From Deltaproteobacteria bacterium Ga0077539 (GTDB taxonomy: Bacteria; Myxococcota_A; Polyangia; Polyangiales; Ga0077539), in the NCBI GenBank assembly GCA_001465015.1, contig LNEO01000108.1, positions 92,174 to 156,173 of the forward strand: a stretch of 64,000 bases of DNA, given 5' to 3'. Positions within the stretch are counted from its first letter, which is position 1. Each line of letters opens with the position of its first letter. Both the position numbers and the translations under genes were made by a program. Positions 9,112 to 18,952 of the stretch are shown here, piece after piece. The notes below the pieces were generated by a model, which saw only the letters and a list, made by a program, of their open reading frames with translations, searched no databases and was not told where the DNA came from.

Positions 9112-10896
9112 ATGCCTGAATTTTCGCTCGCCGCACTCATGGTGGCCTTCGCAGCCGCGGCCCAGCCGTTCGCGCTGCTCGTCCCGGCGGTCCCGTTCGT
9201 CGTCGCCCTCTCTCTCGCGCTCACGCTGTACGCGCTGCGAGCGCTCTACCGCTGGCGCGCGGTCCCGTCGGGCGCGTGGCTCGTCGTCGACCTACGCGGC
9301 CCGATCACGGAGGTCGCCCGAACCGCCCCGCGTTGGCAGCGCTGGATCGGGCGCACACCGCCGCCGTCCGTGTCCGAGCTCCGTCGCGTGCTGCGCGTGG
9401 CCGCGCGCGATCAATCCCTCTCGGGTGTGCTCGTCCGCTTCGGTGAAGCCGAGTTCGGCTGGGCCACCGCGCAGAGCCTCCGCGACGAGCTGTTGCGCCT
9501 TCGCGCAGCAAAGGTCCGCACCGTGGCGTGGCTCCCGTTCGGCGGATCCAACAAAGAGCTCCTCGTCGCGACCGCGTGCGAAGAGCTCTACGCGACCCCG
9601 CCGTCCACCCTCGGGCCCCTCGGAATATCGCTCGGAAGCCACTTCTTCCGCTCAGCGCTCGACCGCCTCGGGATCGAAGTCGAGGTCCTCTCGCGCAGAG
9701 AGTTCAAGAGCGCCGCAGAGTCGTTCGTCCGCGACGGATTCTCCGAGCCCAACCGCGTCCAGACCGAGGCGCTCGCAGACGCGCTGCACCACGCGCTCGT
9801 TCGCGCCATCGTCGACGGTCGCCGAGTCTCCGAAGAGGCCGCGCGCAGCTTCATCGACAAGAGTCCGGCGCGGGCGCGCGAGGCCGTCGACGCAGGCATC
9901 CTCGACGCCGCGCTCTACGAAGACGAGCTGCTCGTCAAACTTCGACGCGACGGTGATGCCACGCCGTTCGCCCGCCTCGTCGAGTTCGACCGCTATGTCG
10001 CTGCCCGCGCTCGCAGGCCGCGCGCGCTGCGGCGACGAAGGCGCGTCGCCATCGTCGAAGTACGCGGACCCATCACCACCGAGGCCCCCGGCCAGGGCGC
10101 CAGTCGGGTCGCCGACGTCGCCCACGTGAGCGCAGCGCTTCGCGCCGCCGCGGCGAGCCCAGCGGTGGGCGCCGTCGTGCTCTACGTCGATTCTCCCGGC
10201 GGCAGCGCGCTCGCGAGCGACCTCATCGCGCGCGAGGTCGAGCGGCTGCGCGACAAAAAGCCGGTCATCGCGTACTTCGCCAACGTCGCGGCCTCGGGTG
10301 GCTACTACGTCGCCGCGCTCGCAGATCGCATCGTCGCGCAGCCGACGTCGATCACTGGATCCATTGGTGTCGTGGCCATGCGCTTCGTCCTCGGCGCGGC
10401 CGCAGCCAAAATCGGAATCAGCCACGAGAGCGTCCGCCGCGGCGCGCGCGCAGAGCTCTTCTCGCCGTACCGGGCGTGGACCGACGACGAGCGCGCCGCG
10501 CTCGATCGCACGATCGACGAGGTGTACGACGACTTCGTGTCCATCGTCGCGAAGGGTCGAAAGCGGCCGACGAGCGAGATCGAGCCGCTCGCGCGAGGGC
10601 GCGTGTACGCCGCCAGCGACGCCCTCTCGGTCGGCCTCGTCGACGAGCTCGGCGACCTCGCGCGAGCCGTGACCATCGCCGCAGAACGCGCGTCGCTCGA
10701 CCCCGAGCTCGACCCTGTGCGCATCGTTCCTTCGCGCTCGGATTTGCCGCCGATCGAGCCGCCAAAGGGCCCCGCTCGCGCGATGATCGCGACCGCCCTC
10801 TTCGACGAGCTCGCTCCATGGCGCGCGCTCGCGCACACGATCGAGCGCGAACCCGTGCTGCTCTTGGACCCTTCGCTCGTGGGGTCGATCCAGTGA
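9112..10896 (+). CDS. sppA: Signal peptide peptidase SppA (tandem S49 domains)
   Basis: 594 residues, the length of the long 67K-type SppA. An N-terminal hydrophobic stretch (about residues 5-45) anchors it in the inner membrane. Two S49 peptidase domains follow: the general-base Lys lies at residue 199 in REFKSAAESF and the nucleophilic Ser at 395 in NVAASGGYYVA, matching the Lys/Ser dyad split between the two halves in the E. coli enzyme. The typical QPTSITGSIGV segment follows the Ser. The enzyme degrades cleaved signal peptides in the membrane. The stop overlaps the GTG start of aroC (GTGA), so the two are translationally coupled although functionally unrelated. Confidence 0.92.
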   Translation: MPEFSLAALMVAFAAAAQPFALLVPAVPFVVALSLALTLYALRALYRWRAVPSGAWLVVDLRGPITEVARTAPRWQRWIGRTPPPSVSELRRVLRVAARDQSLSGVLVRFGEAEFGWATAQSLRDELLRLRAAKVRTVAWLPFGGSNKELLVATACEELYATPPSTLGPLGISLGSHFFRSALDRLGIEVEVLSRREFKSAAESFVRDGFSEPNRVQTEALADALHHALVRAIVDGRRVSEEAARSFIDKSPARAREAVDAGILDAALYEDELLVKLRRDGDATPFARLVEFDRYVAARARRPRALRRRRRVAIVEVRGPITTEAPGQGASRVADVAHVSAALRAAAASPAVGAVVLYVDSPGGSALASDLIAREVERLRDKKPVIAYFANVAASGGYYVAALADRIVAQPTSITGSIGVVAMRFVLGAAAAKIGISHESVRRGARAELFSPYRAWTDDERAALDRTIDEVYDDFVSIVAKGRKRPTSEIEPLARGRVYAASDALSVGLVDELGDLARAVTIAAERASLDPELDPVRIVPSRSDLPPIEPPKGPARAMIATALFDELAPWRALAHTIEREPVLLLDPSLVGSIQ

Positions 10897-12065
10897 CGAG
10901 CCTTCGCTGGATGACCGCCGGCGAGTCGCACGGACCCGCGCTCGTCGCGATCGTCGAGGGCGTTCCCGCGGGGCTCGCGCTCGAGGCCGCGCAGATCGAC
11001 GCGGACCTCGCGCGAAGGCAAAAGGGCTACGGCCGCGGCGGACGGATGAAGATCGAGCGCGATCGCGTCGAGCTCATCGCAGGCGTGCGCAACGGCGAGA
11101 CGATCGGCTCGCCCATCGCGCTCCAGATCGCGAACAAAGACTTCGAGAACTGGCGTGGGCGCATGGGACCCGAGCGCTTCGAGGTCGCCCCCGAACCGGT
11201 CACTCTCCCGCGCCCAGGCCACGCGGATCTCGCTGGCGCTCTCAAGTACGATCGGCGAGACGCGCGAGACATCCTCGAGCGAGCGAGCGCTCGTGAGACC
11301 GCAGCGCGCACCGCCGCTGGCGCGGTCGCGAGAGCGCTGTTGCTCGCGGCGGGGGTCGAAGTGTGCTCGCGCGTCCGCTCGATCGCTGGCGTCTTCGATC
11401 CGAGCGAACCGTCGGTCGACGAGCTCTTCGACGGACGTGCGACGATCGAAGCGAGCGAGCTCAGGGTGCTCTCACCATCGATCGAACAGCCAATGCGCGA
11501 AGCGATCCTCGAGCGAGCGCACGCCGGAGACACCGCCGGCGGAACGATCGAGGTGGTGGCGCGCGGCGTCCTTCCCGGCCTCGGCAGCCACGCGCAGTGG
11601 GATCGCAGGCTCGACGGTCGCATCGCGCAAGCGATGCTGAGCGTCCAAGCGATCAAGGCCGTCGAGATCGGCGACGGCTGGTCCGCCGCGGATTGGCCAG
11701 GAAGCGCGGTGCACGACCCCATCGGCTACGACTCGAGCAACCGCAGGTTCGCCCGCACGAGCAACCACGCAGGAGGACTCGAAGGCGGAATGTCCAACGG
11801 CGAACCCATCGTCGTCCGCGCGGCCATGAAGCCCATCGCGACCCTGCGATCGAAGCTGCCGAGCGCGGATTTGCACAGCAAAATCGCTGCGCTCGCGGCG
11901 CACGAGCGAAGCGACGTGTGCGCGGTCCCGGCGGCCGCGGTCGTGCTCGAGGCCGCGCTGTGCCTGGTGCTCGCAACAGCGTTGCTCGAGAAGCACGGCG
12001 GCGATTCGATGGGAGAGCTGCTTCGCAACGTCGCGCGCTACAAGTCGCAGCTCGAAGAGTATTGA
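10893..12065 (+). CDS. aroC: Chorismate synthase
   Basis: 390 residues from the GTG at 10893, which overlaps the sppA stop. It converts 5-enolpyruvylshikimate-3-phosphate to chorismate with reduced FMN, the last step of the shikimate pathway, in the cytoplasm. Family motifs are all present: GESHGPALVAIVEGVP near the N-terminus, the QKGYGRGGRMKIERD loop, LPRPGHADLAGALKY, RASARETAARTAAGAVA, and the C-terminal SNHAGGLEGGMSNGEPI. Full length for the bacterial family. Shikimate kinase and 3-dehydroquinate synthase are encoded as a fusion 3.5 kb downstream on the same strand, separated by unrelated genes. Confidence 0.97.
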   Translation: MTSLRWMTAGESHGPALVAIVEGVPAGLALEAAQIDADLARRQKGYGRGGRMKIERDRVELIAGVRNGETIGSPIALQIANKDFENWRGRMGPERFEVAPEPVTLPRPGHADLAGALKYDRRDARDILERASARETAARTAAGAVARALLLAAGVEVCSRVRSIAGVFDPSEPSVDELFDGRATIEASELRVLSPSIEQPMREAILERAHAGDTAGGTIEVVARGVLPGLGSHAQWDRRLDGRIAQAMLSVQAIKAVEIGDGWSAADWPGSAVHDPIGYDSSNRRFARTSNHAGGLEGGMSNGEPIVVRAAMKPIATLRSKLPSADLHSKIAALAAHERSDVCAVPAAAVVLEAALCLVLATALLEKHGGDSMGELLRNVARYKSQLEEY

Positions 12066-12201
12066 GCGCTCCTGCGATCGATCGACGGAGAGCTCTCTCG
12101 TCGCGGAGCGGGCGCAGCGAACTTGCCCCGTGTGGCAGAGTCTGCGACGACGTGCCGTCTCGCTGGTCCGTTTGTCGGGCCGCGAAGGAGCCGAGTCCGC
12201 C

Positions 12202-13212
12202 GTGATTCTCAAGAGAACGTTCGTCGCGTTGGGAGCGCTCTCCGCGGCAGTCATCCTGCAACCGAAGCCGGCGTCGGCGCAGAGCGAAGCGGAGGTCGCT
12301 GCCCGTCGGCTGCTCGTCGAGCAAGCGCAGCAAGCGCGGACCGCTGGCGATCACGCCCGCGCGCTCGAGCAAGCGCGACGGGCTGGAGAAATCCAGATGA
12401 CTCCGTCGCTGAGGTTCTTCATCGCCGAGGAGCACGCCGCGCTCGACCACGTCGGCGAGGCTTTCGGGACAGCGGACCTTTGCGTTCGCGAAGCCGAGCG
12501 CGACCCGGCCCTCCGCAACCGGGACGCGATCCTCGCCGGCTGCCGTGGGGTGATGGACACGCTCCGCTCGCGCATCGCGATCATTGTCGTACGTGTTCCA
12601 CAGCCAGCGCCTCAGGGACTGTCGATCCTGGTTCAGGGGCAGCCACTGGCGGCGAGTTCCTACGATCGACCGATGGTGGTCGCAGCGGGGAGCATCGCTG
12701 TCGAGGCTACTGCTCAGGGGCAGCCTCCCTTTCGGACCACTGTGACCCTCGCGGCCGGGGCATCAGAGGACGTACAGATCGCGCTTCAGCCCAGCGCCAC
12801 CGGTGGACAGCCCCGGGTTATCCCGTCCCCTCCCCCGCGCCGCGGCAACCCCACTCTCGTGGTGGCAGGCGCCGTGACCGCAGGCGTCGGCGCGGCCACA
12901 ATGATCGCCTCCGCTGTGACCTTCGCGATGCGCAACAGCGCCCTGGGCAATTGCACCATTCAGCCCGATCGAATTGTGTGTCCCTCGCAAATGGACGCGG
13001 ATCGCGCCGCGGGCGGCGGGACGTTCAACACCTTGACCAACGTGCTCCTCCCAGTGGGTGCAGCGCTGACCGCTGGTGGCGCTGCGCTCCTTGTCGTGGG
13101 GCTCGTCTCTGGCGGCCCTCGCGAGGGTGCGCGAGCAGCGCGTCGAGGCACTTGGATGTCCGTGGCTCCGAGGACTGACGGCGTAGGACTGACAGTGGGA
13201 GGTTCGCTGTGA
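12202..13212 (+). CDS. Exported TPR/PEGA-like hypothetical protein
   Basis: 336 residues from a GTG at 12202, selected because GAAGGAG lies 11 bases upstream and because a clean signal peptide ending in ASAQ follows. An ATG 72 bases further upstream is an alternative. The first half is helical with repeat-like ARTAGDHARALEQARRAGE, a TPR-type pattern; a beta-rich segment then resembles a PEGA-like domain; after a Pro-rich linker come two hydrophobic helices (about residues 220-245 and 280-305). Such proteins are frequent beside myxobacterial kinases and secretion genes. Its stop overlaps the GTG start of the next gene (GTGA). Confidence 0.65.
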   Translation: MILKRTFVALGALSAAVILQPKPASAQSEAEVAARRLLVEQAQQARTAGDHARALEQARRAGEIQMTPSLRFFIAEEHAALDHVGEAFGTADLCVREAERDPALRNRDAILAGCRGVMDTLRSRIAIIVVRVPQPAPQGLSILVQGQPLAASSYDRPMVVAAGSIAVEATAQGQPPFRTTVTLAAGASEDVQIALQPSATGGQPRVIPSPPPRRGNPTLVVAGAVTAGVGAATMIASAVTFAMRNSALGNCTIQPDRIVCPSQMDADRAAGGGTFNTLTNVLLPVGAALTAGGAALLVVGLVSGGPREGARAARRGTWMSVAPRTDGVGLTVGGSL

Positions 13213-14249
13213 AGATCGAGGACGCGCGCGGGATGCTCCTTCGAACGGTGCTGCTGCTGGCTCTCGTCGCCCAAGGGTGTGCGTATCCCTCGACCATCGT
13301 GGTCGAAGACCCGACAGACTCTGGCGTCGAGAGCGATGTGCCCGCGATGGACGCGGGGTCGGACACCGCCTCGCCGGTGGACGTGCGACTGACAGATCAG
13401 AGCACGACCATGACCTGTCCTCCGGGCCTCGCAGACTGCGACGGCAACGCGATGAACGGCTGCGAGGCGGTTCTGAGCACCGACGTGAACAACTGCGGAG
13501 CGTGCCGAAACGTCTGCGTCGAGCGTCCAAACGGCACGCCGATTTGCGCTTCGAGTGTGTGCGAGACCCGCTGCACCCCTGGGTTCGAGAACTGCGACGG
13601 CAACGTGATGAACGGCTGCGAGGTCAACACGACCATCAACCCTGCGTCCTGCGGGTCCTGTGGGCGACCGTGCCCCATGGGACAACAGTGCACCGACGGA
13701 ACGTGCGGCTGTCCTGTGGGTACGACGCACTGCGCGACCGCGGGTGTGTGCGCGGACTTCGCGACAGACAACCGACACTGCGGACGATGCGACTTCGCCT
13801 GCCCCGCAGGGCAATTCTGCTCAGCCGGCATGTGCATGGCCATGTGCGGCGCAGGGACAACGCGATGCGGGACTCTGTGCGTGAACCTGCAGACCGACAG
13901 GAGCAACTGCGGCAGCTGCGGGACGACGTGCCCGACGAACAACACCTGCTCGGCGGGGACGTGCCGATGCGCCGCGCCCTACACCGTTTGCTCGGGGGCG
14001 TGCGTGCTGCTCTCGAGCACAAACAGCCACTGCGGAGCTTGCGGCACGGCGTGCCCTCGCAACGCGACCTGCTCGTCGAGCATCTGCCGGTGCCCGACCG
14101 GGCTGACGCTCTGCAGCAATCGTGGCGTGTTGACCTGCGTGGACCTCGCGACGGACGAAGCGAACTGCGGGACCTGCGGGACCGTGTGTCCGTTGACAAC
14201 GTTCTGCTCGAGTCGCGTGTGCCGCCCGTTCGTCATCGTCACGGGTTGA
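13209..14249 (+). CDS. Cys-rich repeat lipoprotein (MXAN_6577-like)
   Basis: 346 residues from a GTG that overlaps the previous stop. The signal ends in a lipobox AQGC. After an acidic Asp/Ser linker, the mature protein consists of about seven repeats built on CP..L..C...C.......NCG.CG..C, plus two CDGN.MNGCE units near the beginning; more than 50 Cys are expected to form disulfides. This arrangement matches Cys-rich surface proteins known from Myxococcus and relatives, described in protein families as MXAN_6577-like; that match is from memory. Probably an extracellular structural or adhesive protein. No catalytic motif. Confidence 0.75.
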   Translation: MKIEDARGMLLRTVLLLALVAQGCAYPSTIVVEDPTDSGVESDVPAMDAGSDTASPVDVRLTDQSTTMTCPPGLADCDGNAMNGCEAVLSTDVNNCGACRNVCVERPNGTPICASSVCETRCTPGFENCDGNVMNGCEVNTTINPASCGSCGRPCPMGQQCTDGTCGCPVGTTHCATAGVCADFATDNRHCGRCDFACPAGQFCSAGMCMAMCGAGTTRCGTLCVNLQTDRSNCGSCGTTCPTNNTCSAGTCRCAAPYTVCSGACVLLSSTNSHCGACGTACPRNATCSSSICRCPTGLTLCSNRGVLTCVDLATDEANCGTCGTVCPLTTFCSSRVCRPFVIVTG

Positions 14250-14320
14250 GCGCGCCACGGCAGAGTAAACCGAAGGCCACGAAGGGAGTAGACCGTCTGT
14301 CCGCTGGGGCGCGGGCGGCG

Positions 14321-15370
14321 CTACTCGAGCTTCGTTGACCGTGATTCGCGCGGGATTTCGTCGGCAAGCGACTCGAGCGTGACGTCGTGCGCGCCGTCAG
14401 CCGCGCGCCAGACGACGACGAGGCGAGCGCCGTCGACGAAGTGTGCCTGCCTCGGCGACCGCTGAGCCTTCTCGATGCACCGGATCGCGCGAGACGGAGC
14501 GATCGCACCGAACGCCTCGAGGTCGATCGCGCGAAGGTCATAGAGCCTTACGCCGGGGAGCGACGTCTTTCGGCACTCTACGAGCAGCTCGTCGCTCCCC
14601 GCGATGGCGGGGGCCTCGGAAAACAGCCACGAATCCAAGCGGCTCTGCGCCATGTGCCCGAGCTCCCGCAGAGTCGCGCGGTCGAAGAAGCGAAGCCAGT
14701 ACTGCCAACCGTCGACAAACTGCGAACGCGTCTGCACGACGACGTAGGGTCCGCTCACGATCATCTGCTCGACATACTCCTCCCTCCTCGACGACTCCGT
14801 GCCTGGTTCGATGGCGACGGTCCTCTTGGGATACACGTCCCGTGGATTGGACACGTCGAACACGAGCCATCGAGGATCGAAGTGGCCCAGCACCGTGTCG
14901 ATACAGAGCAAGCGATCACCGTCGATGCACACCGCACAGACGTTGCTATGCGCGTTTCGCTCCTGTGGATCCGCCAGGGGTGCGAGGACGCCCCATCGCG
15001 CGGCTGGAGCTTCGAGGTCGAACGACACGAGGCGACCGGCCTCGAGCGTTCCCCCGACGAAGAGCACGTTGTCCTTCAGCGCGCAGCGCGGCGTAGGGGA
15101 GACGAAGGAAGTCGGAATCGGCACTGATCGAAGGAGCGAGGGCTCACCATCGAAAGCGCCACGCCACTGCTCGAAGACGTATCGCGCGGCGTTTGGATGA
15201 GCGTCCGGCGCGAGCCGCACTCGAACGTCGGTGTCGGTCTCGAGCACCGCGAACCAATCGTCGTAGAGCGTCTCTCGGTAGGTGCTGGAGCACTCCGTGA
15301 GCCTCGTCCCGTCCGATCGAAACATCGCGGTACCACGACGAACTGGCAGCAAAAATCCACGATCTACCAC
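14321..15370 (-). CDS. Hypothetical beta-propeller-like protein
   Basis: 349 residues from the GTG at 15370; GAGGAG lies 7 bases upstream of it, which supports this start. The sequence is rich in repeated strand-turn segments such as RLVSFDLEAP, RWLVFDVSNP and GVRLYDLRAI, as in WD40/PQQ-type propellers. No signal peptide is apparent, so it is probably cytoplasmic. I recognise no specific family. It is transcribed toward the Cys-rich lipoprotein and away from the aroK-aroB fusion. Function unknown. Confidence 0.65.
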   Translation of the reverse strand: MVDRGFLLPVRRGTAMFRSDGTRLTECSSTYRETLYDDWFAVLETDTDVRVRLAPDAHPNAARYVFEQWRGAFDGEPSLLRSVPIPTSFVSPTPRCALKDNVLFVGGTLEAGRLVSFDLEAPAARWGVLAPLADPQERNAHSNVCAVCIDGDRLLCIDTVLGHFDPRWLVFDVSNPRDVYPKRTVAIEPGTESSRREEYVEQMIVSGPYVVVQTRSQFVDGWQYWLRFFDRATLRELGHMAQSRLDSWLFSEAPAIAGSDELLVECRKTSLPGVRLYDLRAIDLEAFGAIAPSRAIRCIEKAQRSPRQAHFVDGARLVVVWRAADGAHDVTLESLADEIPRESRSTKLE

Positions 15371-15536
15371 GGTTGCTCCTCACGGTTGCGGGCGACGGGC
15401 TCTGCCCCGGCGCGGCATCGCAAGGTACCGTGAACGTCACACGCCACGAGCACACCCCAGGGAGATATCCCGAGAAGCTCAGTCCGCGTGTCGCCAACCG
15501 AGGGCGGAGCCGCTATGTTGCGAGGGTCACACCGAC

Positions 15537-17129
15537 GTGCCGCGCCGAAAGCCGATCTTGTTGTGGGGCCCTCCCGCCGCGGGAAAGAGCGCCCTCTCCC
15601 TCGCCCTCTCCCGAACCCTCCAACGCCCCCGACACGACACAGACGACGAGATCGCTCGGCGCGAAGGCGCGCCGGTGCGAGAAGTTTTTTTGCGAGAGCG
15701 CGAATGGGGGTTTCGCCAGATCGAATCGCGGCTCGTCCGCGAGATGATCGACAGCGATGACGGCCGCGTCGTCTCTCTCGGCGGCGGCGCGCTGCTGGAC
15801 CCCGCGCTGCGACGCTCGGCGCTCGACCGCGCGTGGGTGCTCGCGCTCGATGCCTCGCCGAAGGAGCTCTTCTCGCGGATCGCGAGAGAGCCCGAATCGC
15901 GACCGTTGCTTCAGGGCGCAGACGAGTCGCGCGTCGCAGCGCTGATTGCACAACGAGGATCGGCGTACCTCGAGGCGCACGCTCGGATCGACTCTGCGGG
16001 CTCGCCGGAGACGGTCCTCGCACGAGCGCTCGACGCGCTGGACGTCCTCGAACGCGAGCGCGTCGTCGCGGTGGGTCTCGGCGAGCGCACATACACCGTG
16101 CGCTTCGCGGCGCTCGATTCACTGGCCGATCGCGCGGCGGCGCTCAGCCCCGCACCGAGCGCGACGCTCGTCGCAACGGACCGCAACGTGCTCGGCGCGC
16201 CTGGGGTTTCGACGGCGATCCACGCGCTCTCGCCGCGCGCCACAGTTGTGTACGACGGCCATGGAGACCACGAAAAGACCGTCCAAGGCGTCTCTCGACT
16301 GTGGGACGCCGCGCTCGGCGCAGCGCTCGATCGCCGCGCGGTCCTCTGCGCGATCGGCGGAGGCGCGGTTTCAGACCTCACTGGCTTCGCGGCCTCGACG
16401 CTGCTGCGTGGTGTTCGCTTCATCACCGCGCCGACGACAGTGCTCTCGATGGCTGACGCCTCGGTCGGAGGAAAGACCGGCGTCGACCACGCGCTCGGAA
16501 AGAACTTGATCGGGTCCTTTCATCAACCGTCCCTCGTTCTTTGCGACACGCGCACGCTCGAGACGTTGCCGCTCAGCGAGCGAAGATCAGGCCTGGCCGA
16601 AGTGGCGAAGATCGCCGCGATCGCAGACGAGGGCTTGTTCTCGGCCATCGAGTCGGACGCAGCCGCGCTCGCGCGTGGTGACATCGCGGCCATCGATCGA
16701 TGGCTTCCGGACGCGGTGCGCGTCAAGGCGCGCGTCGTCGCAGAAGACGAGCGTGAAGAGGGGGGGCGAGCGGCGCTCAACTTCGGCCACACGCTCGGGC
16801 ACGCGATCGAGTCCGCGTCGGGCTACTCGCTCGCGCACGGCCACTGCGTCGCGCTCGGGATGCGCGCGGCCGCGAGGATCGCGACGGCGCGAGGCGCCTC
16901 GCCGCACGTGTCCGAGCGCATCGAAGCGTTGCTCGATCGCCTGGAGCTGCCGCAGTCCCTCCCCGCGGCGCTCGATCGCGCGGCGGTGAAAGACGCGCTC
17001 GGCCGAGACAAGAAGCGCGCGGACAACTCGCTTCGATTCGTGCTCTGCCACAAGATCGGCTCCTTCGAGCTGAGCGCCGTACCGCTCGACGCCGCGATGG
17101 ACGCGCTCGCGACGCTCGAGAGGACCTAA
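15537..17129 (+). CDS. aroKB: Fused shikimate kinase / 3-dehydroquinate synthase
   Basis: 530 residues from a GTG at 15537, directly before the kinase P-loop. Residues 1-165 are shikimate kinase: Walker A GPPAAGKS (11-18), the shikimate-binding DTDDEIARREG, FRQIES and SLGGGALL. Residues about 175-530 are 3-dehydroquinate synthase: GGGAVSDLTGFAAS, the RGVRFITAPTTVLSMADASVGGKTG nucleotide/substrate loop, and zinc ligands in GLAEVAK, NFGHTLGHAIE and LAHGHCVALGM. The protein thus covers steps two and five of the shikimate pathway. The fusion is encoded close to aroC. It is complete in both halves. Confidence 0.95.
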   Translation: MPRRKPILLWGPPAAGKSALSLALSRTLQRPRHDTDDEIARREGAPVREVFLREREWGFRQIESRLVREMIDSDDGRVVSLGGGALLDPALRRSALDRAWVLALDASPKELFSRIAREPESRPLLQGADESRVAALIAQRGSAYLEAHARIDSAGSPETVLARALDALDVLERERVVAVGLGERTYTVRFAALDSLADRAAALSPAPSATLVATDRNVLGAPGVSTAIHALSPRATVVYDGHGDHEKTVQGVSRLWDAALGAALDRRAVLCAIGGGAVSDLTGFAASTLLRGVRFITAPTTVLSMADASVGGKTGVDHALGKNLIGSFHQPSLVLCDTRTLETLPLSERRSGLAEVAKIAAIADEGLFSAIESDAAALARGDIAAIDRWLPDAVRVKARVVAEDEREEGGRAALNFGHTLGHAIESASGYSLAHGHCVALGMRAAARIATARGASPHVSERIEALLDRLELPQSLPAALDRAAVKDALGRDKKRADNSLRFVLCHKIGSFELSAVPLDAAMDALATLERT

Positions 17130-17223
17130 GGGTGGGCGGTGGTCGGATTCTGTTACCCGTGTCGGCGCGACTCTGCTCGAAATTCGCAAGGCGGATGAGC
17201 GCGGCGTACCATTGCGGATCACG

Positions 17224-18069
17224 ATGACCACAACGCTCGTCCGCCGTTTGGGCTCGACCGCATTGCTCGTCTCCACCGCGTTCGTGCTCGGAGCGTGCGC
17301 GCCGAACCTCGCGAGCGTCGAGATTCGTCAGCTCGTGGTGGCTCAGCCCAACCCTCAAATCCCGGGCCTTTGCTCCGCTTCGGCGGACCCCAACGCGCCC
17401 AAAGTGCTGACGAGCGTGCTCGACGTCGCGCTGCGCGACAACTACGTCGCGCTCGCGCTCGTGCAGAACAACATGTTTCGCTCGAGGTCGGTCGATCTCA
17501 ATCGCCCCGACACGCGCTCGGTCTTCGCGCGACACGTCGACATCGAGCTGACGACGTCGGCGGGGGGTATGTTGGCGCTGCCCGGCGGAGCTCCAGCGTT
17601 TTATCGCGTTCCTCTGCGCGGAGACTTGATCGAGACCGCGCCGGGCGGTCTTCCGGGCTTCGCAGTGCTCGAGATTCCGGTGATCACCGCGGCGCAAGGC
17701 GCTGCGCTGCGCGATCGCCTCGGATGCACGGGGTTCGCAGCGGGAGCTCCGCCCGAGCCCTTCTGCCGCAACGACTCGATCACCGTGCAGGTCACGCTTC
17801 GACCAGAGTTTCAGACGTTGGGCGGCGACGTGCTTTCGTCCATGCGCGACGCGACGTGGAACAACGTCAGGCCCTACTCGTTTCCCCTCACCGTGTGCTG
17901 CGGGTGTCTCCTGACGATCCCCGTCGGCTTCAACGCCGCGTGCCAGGCGGCGATGGGAACCATGGCGATGACGCAGATCAACGGAGCGTGCTTCGTCGGA
18001 CAGGACAGCCCCGTTCCCTGCACGACCTGCGGATCGGCGCCGCAGTGCCAACGCACGGGCTGCCCCTGA
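17224..18069 (+). CDS. Hypothetical lipoprotein
   Basis: 281 residues; the ATG at 17224 gives a signal with lipobox LGAC (a TTG 12 bases upstream is possible). The mature part contains a predominantly beta domain and, in the C-terminal third, a cluster of Cys (VCCGCLL, CTTCGSAPQCQRTGC) suggesting a disulfide-bonded tail. No family recognised. It follows the shikimate fusion gene with a 94-base gap and its stop is 8 bases from the end of the convergent J-domain gene. Confidence 0.7.
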   Translation: MTTTLVRRLGSTALLVSTAFVLGACAPNLASVEIRQLVVAQPNPQIPGLCSASADPNAPKVLTSVLDVALRDNYVALALVQNNMFRSRSVDLNRPDTRSVFARHVDIELTTSAGGMLALPGGAPAFYRVPLRGDLIETAPGGLPGFAVLEIPVITAAQGAALRDRLGCTGFAAGAPPEPFCRNDSITVQVTLRPEFQTLGGDVLSSMRDATWNNVRPYSFPLTVCCGCLLTIPVGFNAACQAAMGTMAMTQINGACFVGQDSPVPCTTCGSAPQCQRTGCP

Positions 18070-18077
18070 CCGCTGCG

Positions 18078-18911
18078 CTACACCGCGCGCTCTCGTAGCC
18101 GCTCGTAGCCAGACTTGAGTCGAACGAATCGCCGCGACGCCTCGGGGTCGTCCGGGCGGCGATCGGGATGCGAAGAGAACGCAACACTGCGCCACGCTTC
18201 TTCGAGCGCGCGCAGGCGCACCGGCCAGCCGAGGCCAGCTTCGTCGAGAAACGACCGCTCGTCGTCGTCGAGATCGTCGAGCGCCGAACCACCGAACGGC
18301 GCGCTCGATCCATCGCCGAACACCTCGCGCGGGTCGATCCGTTCGCCTGCGTTTTTCCAGACAGAATCGCGATGACCGTCGCGCCCACCGTAGCTCGCCG
18401 CAGGCCGCGTCGGCTCGCTCGCCTCGAGCAGGACGCCGCGATCGTGCGCCTGGCGGGCGAGCTCTGCGAGGACGTCGGCGTACGCGGCCTCGCGAGTGCC
18501 CATGCGAAGCGCCACCGCGTAGTGGCTGCTGCGACCGACGCGCTCGACGAGCGCGACAAACGCCCGAAGCGCGTCAGGACCGTGCTCGTCGTCGCTCAGC
18601 AACGTCGGGACGTCGAGGTCGATCGCCACCGTGACGACCCCGGCCTGCTCGAGGGGCGTGCCCTGCTCGTCCGCGAAGAGCACGAGCACCCCGCGCCCCG
18701 CATCGACGCGCGCGACGAGCCGGAGCATCGCGTCGGTCTCCTCGCGCACGGTGTGGAGCACGTCGCGCGCGCCTTCGCGCAACGCAGCCCAGTCGTGGGG
18801 CCAGCCCGTCGAATCGCACTCGGAGACGAGCGTCGCCAGCGCGCGAAGCGCCGTCGTCGCGACGATCTGCGCTTTGAATTTTCTCAGCACCGAGGCCGAG
18901 TGTACGGCCAT
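18078..18911 (-). CDS. Protein with a C-terminal J (DnaJ) domain
   Basis: 277 residues from the ATG at 18911. The last 65 residues form a J domain: the helix II/III connection carries the HPD tripeptide (FSSHPDRRPDDPEASRRF) followed by the typical helix III ending LKSGYERLRE. J domains stimulate the ATPase of DnaK. The first about 200 residues are unfamiliar: an Ala-rich helical part, then a beta/alpha part with a motif VVTVAIDLDVPTLL, then an acidic linker. No Gly/Phe region or zinc finger, so it is a class C type with the J domain at the C-terminus, probably targeting DnaK to a specific client. Confidence 0.8.
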   Translation of the reverse strand: MAVHSASVLRKFKAQIVATTALRALATLVSECDSTGWPHDWAALREGARDVLHTVREETDAMLRLVARVDAGRGVLVLFADEQGTPLEQAGVVTVAIDLDVPTLLSDDEHGPDALRAFVALVERVGRSSHYAVALRMGTREAAYADVLAELARQAHDRGVLLEASEPTRPAASYGGRDGHRDSVWKNAGERIDPREVFGDGSSAPFGGSALDDLDDDERSFLDEAGLGWPVRLRALEEAWRSVAFSSHPDRRPDDPEASRRFVRLKSGYERLRERAV

Positions 18912-18952
18912 TGAACGCGAGCGGCGCGCCCCCCGAACAGTCGACCGTCCGC

